NCBI GenBank assembly: GCA_037501455.1
Contig: CM074857.1
Span: 123,429,501 to 123,493,500 of the forward strand
DNA from: Lantana camara
Lineage: Eukaryota; Streptophyta; Magnoliopsida; Lamiales; Verbenaceae
Direction of reading: 5' to 3'
Length of the DNA: 64,000 bases
The notes under the pieces are model-generated. The model did not search any database and was not told the origin of the DNA. It was given only the letters and a program-made list of their open reading frames with translations. Made by a program: the position numbers and the translations under genes. This document shows, piece by piece, positions 56,927-64,000 of the stretch (position 1 is its first letter; each line of letters begins with the position of its first letter).

Positions 56927-59900
56927 CTTAATAATGTGTCGTCCCTATTTTATATTGAGAAAATATAAAAATTAAGTTCAATATTACTTAAAAGAGCTTA
57001 AGTATATAATCAATGGATGTTAATCTTGTAAATTAGATTTATTTTCATGTTATACTCGATAGATTCAAGGATTTACACTCACATTCAATAGGTTCGTTGG
57101 TTCGGGACGTATAAATGAATCAAATTAATTTATAACTTGGTTACTCAAGTACTTCTAACAAAAATTAATGATTATATTCTTAAATTGTGCACGTATTAGG
57201 TATTTAATATAATATTCGATATTCATGATCGATATGTACGATATAATATAATAACATAATTCTTCTAGAAGTATTTTAGATGTTATGTGATGAATTTTGC
57301 TCAAAGCTCTATATATCCAAATATATTAATATCTGTTTCATTAATAATCAATTCAAAATCTACTTTTTCTTATAACTCAGTCACTACTATTATTTTACTC
57401 GTTATAATTTTTGTAAATTAACTCGTGGATTTCTTGTAGTATATGATCATTAATTTGTTACATGAAACATTTATAACTCCAAAAAAAAAAAAAAAAAAAA
57501 AAAAAAATCAAATAAGAATTGTAATAAATTCAATTTACATGCACTAATTCGTAGAACAAATTAAATCAAAATTAAATAAAAAAATATCACAACCTAGCAA
57601 CAAGAGATTTGATTTCATGGGACCATACAAAGGAACATCATGATTTCGAACACATTAGGTTGGTAAGTCCATCATCACCATCCCAAATTAAACCCTTTCC
57701 CTGTCACCATTTGCTGATCTGCATCTTATACATAATTTTATCACACAGCTATCATAAAATCCCATGCATGCTCTCTAATGGCACTCATGGCCTTTATTTT
57801 GTTGTTTTTCTTCCCCTATATCTCATTTATTTGGATCCAAATCGGGTTCAACTACTTAAGTGTAAATTTTTTTTTATTAATAGTAGTTGCACTCTCAAGT
57901 ATCGGGTTGAACTACTTAAGCGTAAATATTTTTTTTTATTAATAACTGCACTCTCAAGTATTTAAATTGTGACGTCACGCAATCCGGAAAAGCACTTAAG
58001 GATGTAGCGTCTGGATCGTATTACGCCACGTCCTCGTTCTAGAGTCCGGTCTATATAGGAAATGAACAATTTTTATACAAACCAAGTAATAACAAACATG
58101 AGAAATGACACAAAACTCTGATTCTAACCCTGAACCAATGAAACATACAATATAATCACATGCAAAGCAACACTAGCGTGGAAGCGACGAGCGAGAACAA
58201 TTAAACAACATTGAGCTTACGTGCTCGAACAACAATAAAGGACTATATATCCTAAACATAAATCATAACTCATAAATTAACTCGTAACGTCATACCTATC
58301 TCATCGAAAAAACTGAACGTCGTCATATAAATATAAGATCTAATTAAACTAACATAGCGCCCAATAATAAACTACGCTAGTTCTAGGTGCTCGTGGTTTT
58401 GTGTCAAAATATCATGTATCTCATCATGCTGATGTGCATGTGACATCACAATTTTTAAGCCATGCTTGCGGGCCGGGCCCCGCAAGCCCACGAAAGTGGT
58501 GACAGGACCTAGATTATCAATTGACATGTGGCCAATCAAACCAAAAGGAAGAGAATAAAAAGAAACATGATATTATATAATTTATATTTAAGATATTTCT
58601 AATTTAAACGATCTTTTTTATTAGCCAATGCATGAACATGATGATGTATATATATATATGTTCGTGTGGATCAAGGCAGACAATTGTTGATTAAAAAAAT
58701 AGAATTAAAGAAAGTCCAATGAATAATCTACATAGAATAAGAGATTAAAAGATTAACACTCCCAAAAGAGTCACATAATATATATGAAAATATCATAAAT
58801 TCAATAGTACTTTTCGGCAGAAGTGGTGGTTAAAATGTATCAATATTAACAAAATATTACTTGTCTTACAAATAATTAATCACCTGTAAGGTATAGGATG
58901 ATTAAAAGAAAGTGCATTGTGAGACAACTAAAACTATATAGGAATAATTACGAATATTGACCCCCTAAATATAATCTCATAATTGAAAATTTACAGCAGA
59001 ACACTTTGAGTAGGGTGTTATTTGTAATTTCTCAAGGTATTTTTGGTAATTCTTATTCAAATATTAATTTTCTTTTTTGAAAAAAAATTATACTATGGAA
59101 AGTTTTATCGTAACCAGATTAAAATTATCCCAATTGTCTATGATTGACAAAAGTCATTATCAGTAGTTGCAACTCTAAATACAATTATCATGTATACTTG
59201 TTGAATTATAAATTAAATTCATTATAGAGAATTAAACAATATTTATATAATTAACATCAATTAGCGTGCGCAATTATTTATTTGGAATTGGTTGTAATTT
59301 ATAAAATTATCACCTAATTAATTAGGTATACCCGAAAAAGCTTTCTGGTGCGTATATAATATAATTTATAAATATATATATATGAAAAATTAATTAAAAG
59401 AATTGGAAAATGTTGTATATAATTAGGGTTGTGGTGTTGATAGTGATGGTGATGATTGATTGCGCCTGTCTTAGCACGCCGCTTATCTATCAATGGCTTC
59501 AGCAGAATATGAATGATGAACTCCACAGCACGCCTCAGCCTCTCTCTCAAGAACCAATTAAGATTTTGCACAAGTTTCAGAAATTAAAAACCCTAATTTA
59601 GGGTGTATGTCACCACTTTTATTCTGTATAATCATCATCTTTTATCCTTTACTTTGTTATCCCATAAGTAATAAAATATATGCTGTGTTTGTCTTTGTAT
59701 GATGGTTATTTCTGTGTAACACAAGATAGTGTATCTCCCTTCATCATGCCACCTTTGTCCACATGCGCCCCCTTACCCTGTCCAGTTTCTATTCGCCCTG
59801 TCACCGTGCACTTAATCTATGATGCACCAACACTTTTAAAAGTATTATTTTGTTGGATTGCGTCGTATCAACTATTGTGTCCGGTACTCTTCACGTGAGA

Positions 59901-60288
59901 AAATTTTAAGAAAGAATCCGTATATATCATCATATTTATATCGTATTATCATATCCATATTCGTGTATTATAAAATCCAATCAACAACATTATTAACACA
60001 CATATATATATGATTATATATATATATAAATATAATCTATGCTAGATCTTAGAATATTCCTTCTAAAATTGGAAATATCGAGAGAGACAAACCTTAAGTA
60101 CTATTGGTTTATTGTAGCTTTCATTTACTCACTTTAGTGTAAATTATTAATAATTATATGTTATAATCATAATAAAAGTTAGTTATGAAATCAAATATAT
60201 AGTTACTGAAAATTACAAATTTTGATTTTAATTTGACATTTCTGATTTTAGAGATACTTAGTTTTAAAATTTGCAATTTAAAAAAAAA
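56927..60288. other. Intergenic, mostly no gene
   Basis: AT-rich DNA with an A run of about 27 at 57481, a tandem duplication of about 58 bp at 57845-57960 (TTCAACTACTTAAGTGTAAA and a near copy), a GC palindrome at 58464-58487 and one doubtful small frame at 59410. The stretch 57970-58500 is less AT-rich and may be old retroelement DNA, but no ends could be defined. Confidence 0.45.
59410..59601 (+). CDS. Possible small secreted peptide, 63 aa (doubtful)
   Basis: The frame begins with a hydrophobic stretch (MLYIIRVVVLIVMVMIDCAC) that could be a signal peptide, followed by a polar tail ending HKFQKLKTLI. A TATA-like TATAAATATATA lies near 59368, only about 40 bp upstream, which leaves almost no leader, and AATAAA lies near 59670. 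I recognise no family motif. A chance frame in AT-rich DNA is at least as likely. Confidence 0.25.
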   Translation: MLYIIRVVVLIVMVMIDCACLSTPLIYQWLQQNMNDELHSTPQPLSQEPIKILHKFQKLKTLI

Positions 60289-60552
60289 GGGCAAATTACA
60301 TCCAGGTCCCCTGAGATTTGCCATAATTACAATTTAATCCTAGTTTTTTCATTTATTACAAAAAAACCCCATAAACACTGTTTCAGTTGAGGTACCTGGC
60401 GGAATAGTGGAAACGTTAGGCATACACTTTTTCGTGTTTTACAAAAAAACCCCTGGGAACAGTGTTCATAGGGGTATTTTTGTTATAAACGAAAAAACAT
60501 GGACTAAATTGTAATTATGGCAAACCTCAGGGGATCTGGATGTAATTTTTCC
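60289..60552. mobile_element. MITE with long terminal inverted repeats
   Basis: The left end reads GGGCAAATTACATCCAGGTC and the right end reverse-complements to GGAAAAATTACATCCAGATC; the match continues through CCCTGAG, TTTGCCATAATTACAATTTA and beyond, about 60 bp. An inner pair (ACCCCATAAACACTGTT and AACAGTGTTCATAGGGGT) makes nearly the whole 264 bp a hairpin. A runs of 9 and 10 flank it, fitting a MULE-type duplication. Confidence 0.7.
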
Positions 60553-61147
60553 AAAAAAAAAATAGCCAAATTTTAGTGGGATCCCTGTTGGCCAAAATTG
60601 CAAAATTTTAAGAGTAGTCGTCCCTAAAATAAAAAATGTCAAATTAAAGTCCAAAAATACAAAGAGGTGTATGTTATTGTCTCAAATTTGTAATTTTTCC
60701 TATATATCTAATATAATTGTGCATGGTGATACACAAGCTCTTCGGTGAGCCTAGCCGACCAAATCTGTATAATGAGAGGACGGGTATTTTACACTTATCG
60801 CGTGGATGGTGATAATAGGTTTATTAACATATAATAACATCATTGGTGGTAAAACAAAACCATAGTTTATGAACTATACATAATCAAATCTTCGTTTGTA
60901 TAATTAATAATTAATATCCATTGACAACCCCACGCGAGGAAATCAACCTTAGAAACCGCAAACGCCACTGATATTAACATAAAATTAATCTGTATATATT
61001 CTAAGTATAAAGTTGCGAAAATCCATGAAGATTTTTAGGTGCATGTAATCTTCTACTCAAATCCAACATGCATGCTCGCATACCAAACCCTAAATCATAA
61101 CCCCTTTTCGATTTCCCTACCCCCACCCCCCACCACTTCAATTCCCC
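60553..61147. other. Upstream region of the thermospermine synthase gene
   Basis: No gene. It holds AT-rich promoter DNA. No conserved cis element could be named other than the TATA box that follows. Confidence 0.4.
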
Positions 61148-61156
61148 TATATATAT
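61148..61156 (+). promoter_or_regulatory. TATA box of the thermospermine synthase gene
   Basis: TATATATAT after CCCC lies 100 bp upstream of the ATG at 61248, with no ATG between its expected start site and the gene's ATG. Confidence 0.55.
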
Positions 61157-61247
61157 TTGTACCCATTTCCATCTTTCTAGCAACATCTGCACACATCCAA
61201 ACATACATTTGATCTTGATTAATATAAGCTAAGAACAAGTACTAAAC

Positions 61248-63660
<2,413 letters not shown>

Positions 63661-64000
63661 AGAGAGACAAGAAACTATGGCTTATAAAAAAGAAAGCAAA
63701 AGGAATATTTCCAGAACTAAGAAACTGTGTGGAAATTCTAGTGAAATTTGTTGTTGTTTATGTATTTATTTTAAAGAAATTTATGTAATCTTAATGGGTT
63801 TCTCTTATGTTGTTTTTGATATGCTCATCTCTACAATATATACACTGTTAATGCATATGAAATTAAGGCTATCCAATTAATATTGATAATTGCATTTACT
63901 ATTTTAAGAGAGACTGAAAGATGGGGCTGCCAAACGGCCGGATTCTAATCAAATAGGAACTGAATGTCTGAATCCAACCCGTATTTTGATACACTCGACC
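63661..64000. other. Downstream of ACL5, no gene seen
   Basis: This includes the 3' untranslated region of ACL5. No clear poly(A) signal position can be fixed and no further coding frame is seen before the window ends. Confidence 0.4.

Overview
The window is nuclear DNA from a flowering plant. The evidence is split genes with GT-AG introns, AT-rich intergenic DNA, plant-type LTR retrotransposons, MITEs and tRNA-derived SINEs, and plant genes for TIM22, copper amine oxidases and thermospermine synthase. It is probably a eudicot; I cannot name the species. Exon models were built by eye from reading frame, splice sites and family alignment, and every coding exon sum below is a multiple of three.

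Left third (1-18.7 kb): almost entirely transposons. It holds a decayed minus-strand Ty3 pol fragment, a minus-strand Ty1/copia element whose 1.97-kb 3' LTR abuts it and whose polyprotein has one in-frame stop, and the 3' end of a plus-strand Tat-like Ty3 element that still carries an antisense accessory gene. After these come AT microsatellites, a MULE transposase remnant and a hAT-type MITE.

Middle (18.7-41.1 kb): three same-strand copper amine oxidase genes, each with complete catalytic residues (684, 668 and 649 aa), and a TIM22 gene between the first and second. A degraded Athila-like element separates gene 1 from TIM22. Its LTR contains a PIF/Harbinger-type element that carries intron-retaining pieces of a peroxisomal short-chain dehydrogenase gene in two orientations.

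Right (41.1-56.9 kb): a triple nest. A SINE had its poly(A) tail entered by a MULE-type MITE with long inverted arms, and that MITE was entered by a complete, young Tat-like Ty3 retrotransposon of 13.05 kb with two 909-bp LTRs. The retrotransposon has an open 2063-aa gag-pol on the minus strand and, in its 3' internal region, a convergent three-exon gene on the plus strand with its own TATA box. The two units run toward each other into two tandem arrays, one built of hairpin-forming 86-bp units. The same antisense gene with the same first intron survives in the left-hand Tat-like remnant. This is the most interesting system in the window.

Right end (57-64 kb): AT-rich intergenic DNA, a MITE, one doubtful small secreted-peptide ORF, and a complete ten-exon ACL5-type thermospermine synthase gene. 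The window therefore pairs polyamine oxidation genes with a polyamine synthesis gene, although about 20 kb and the nested transposons lie between them.
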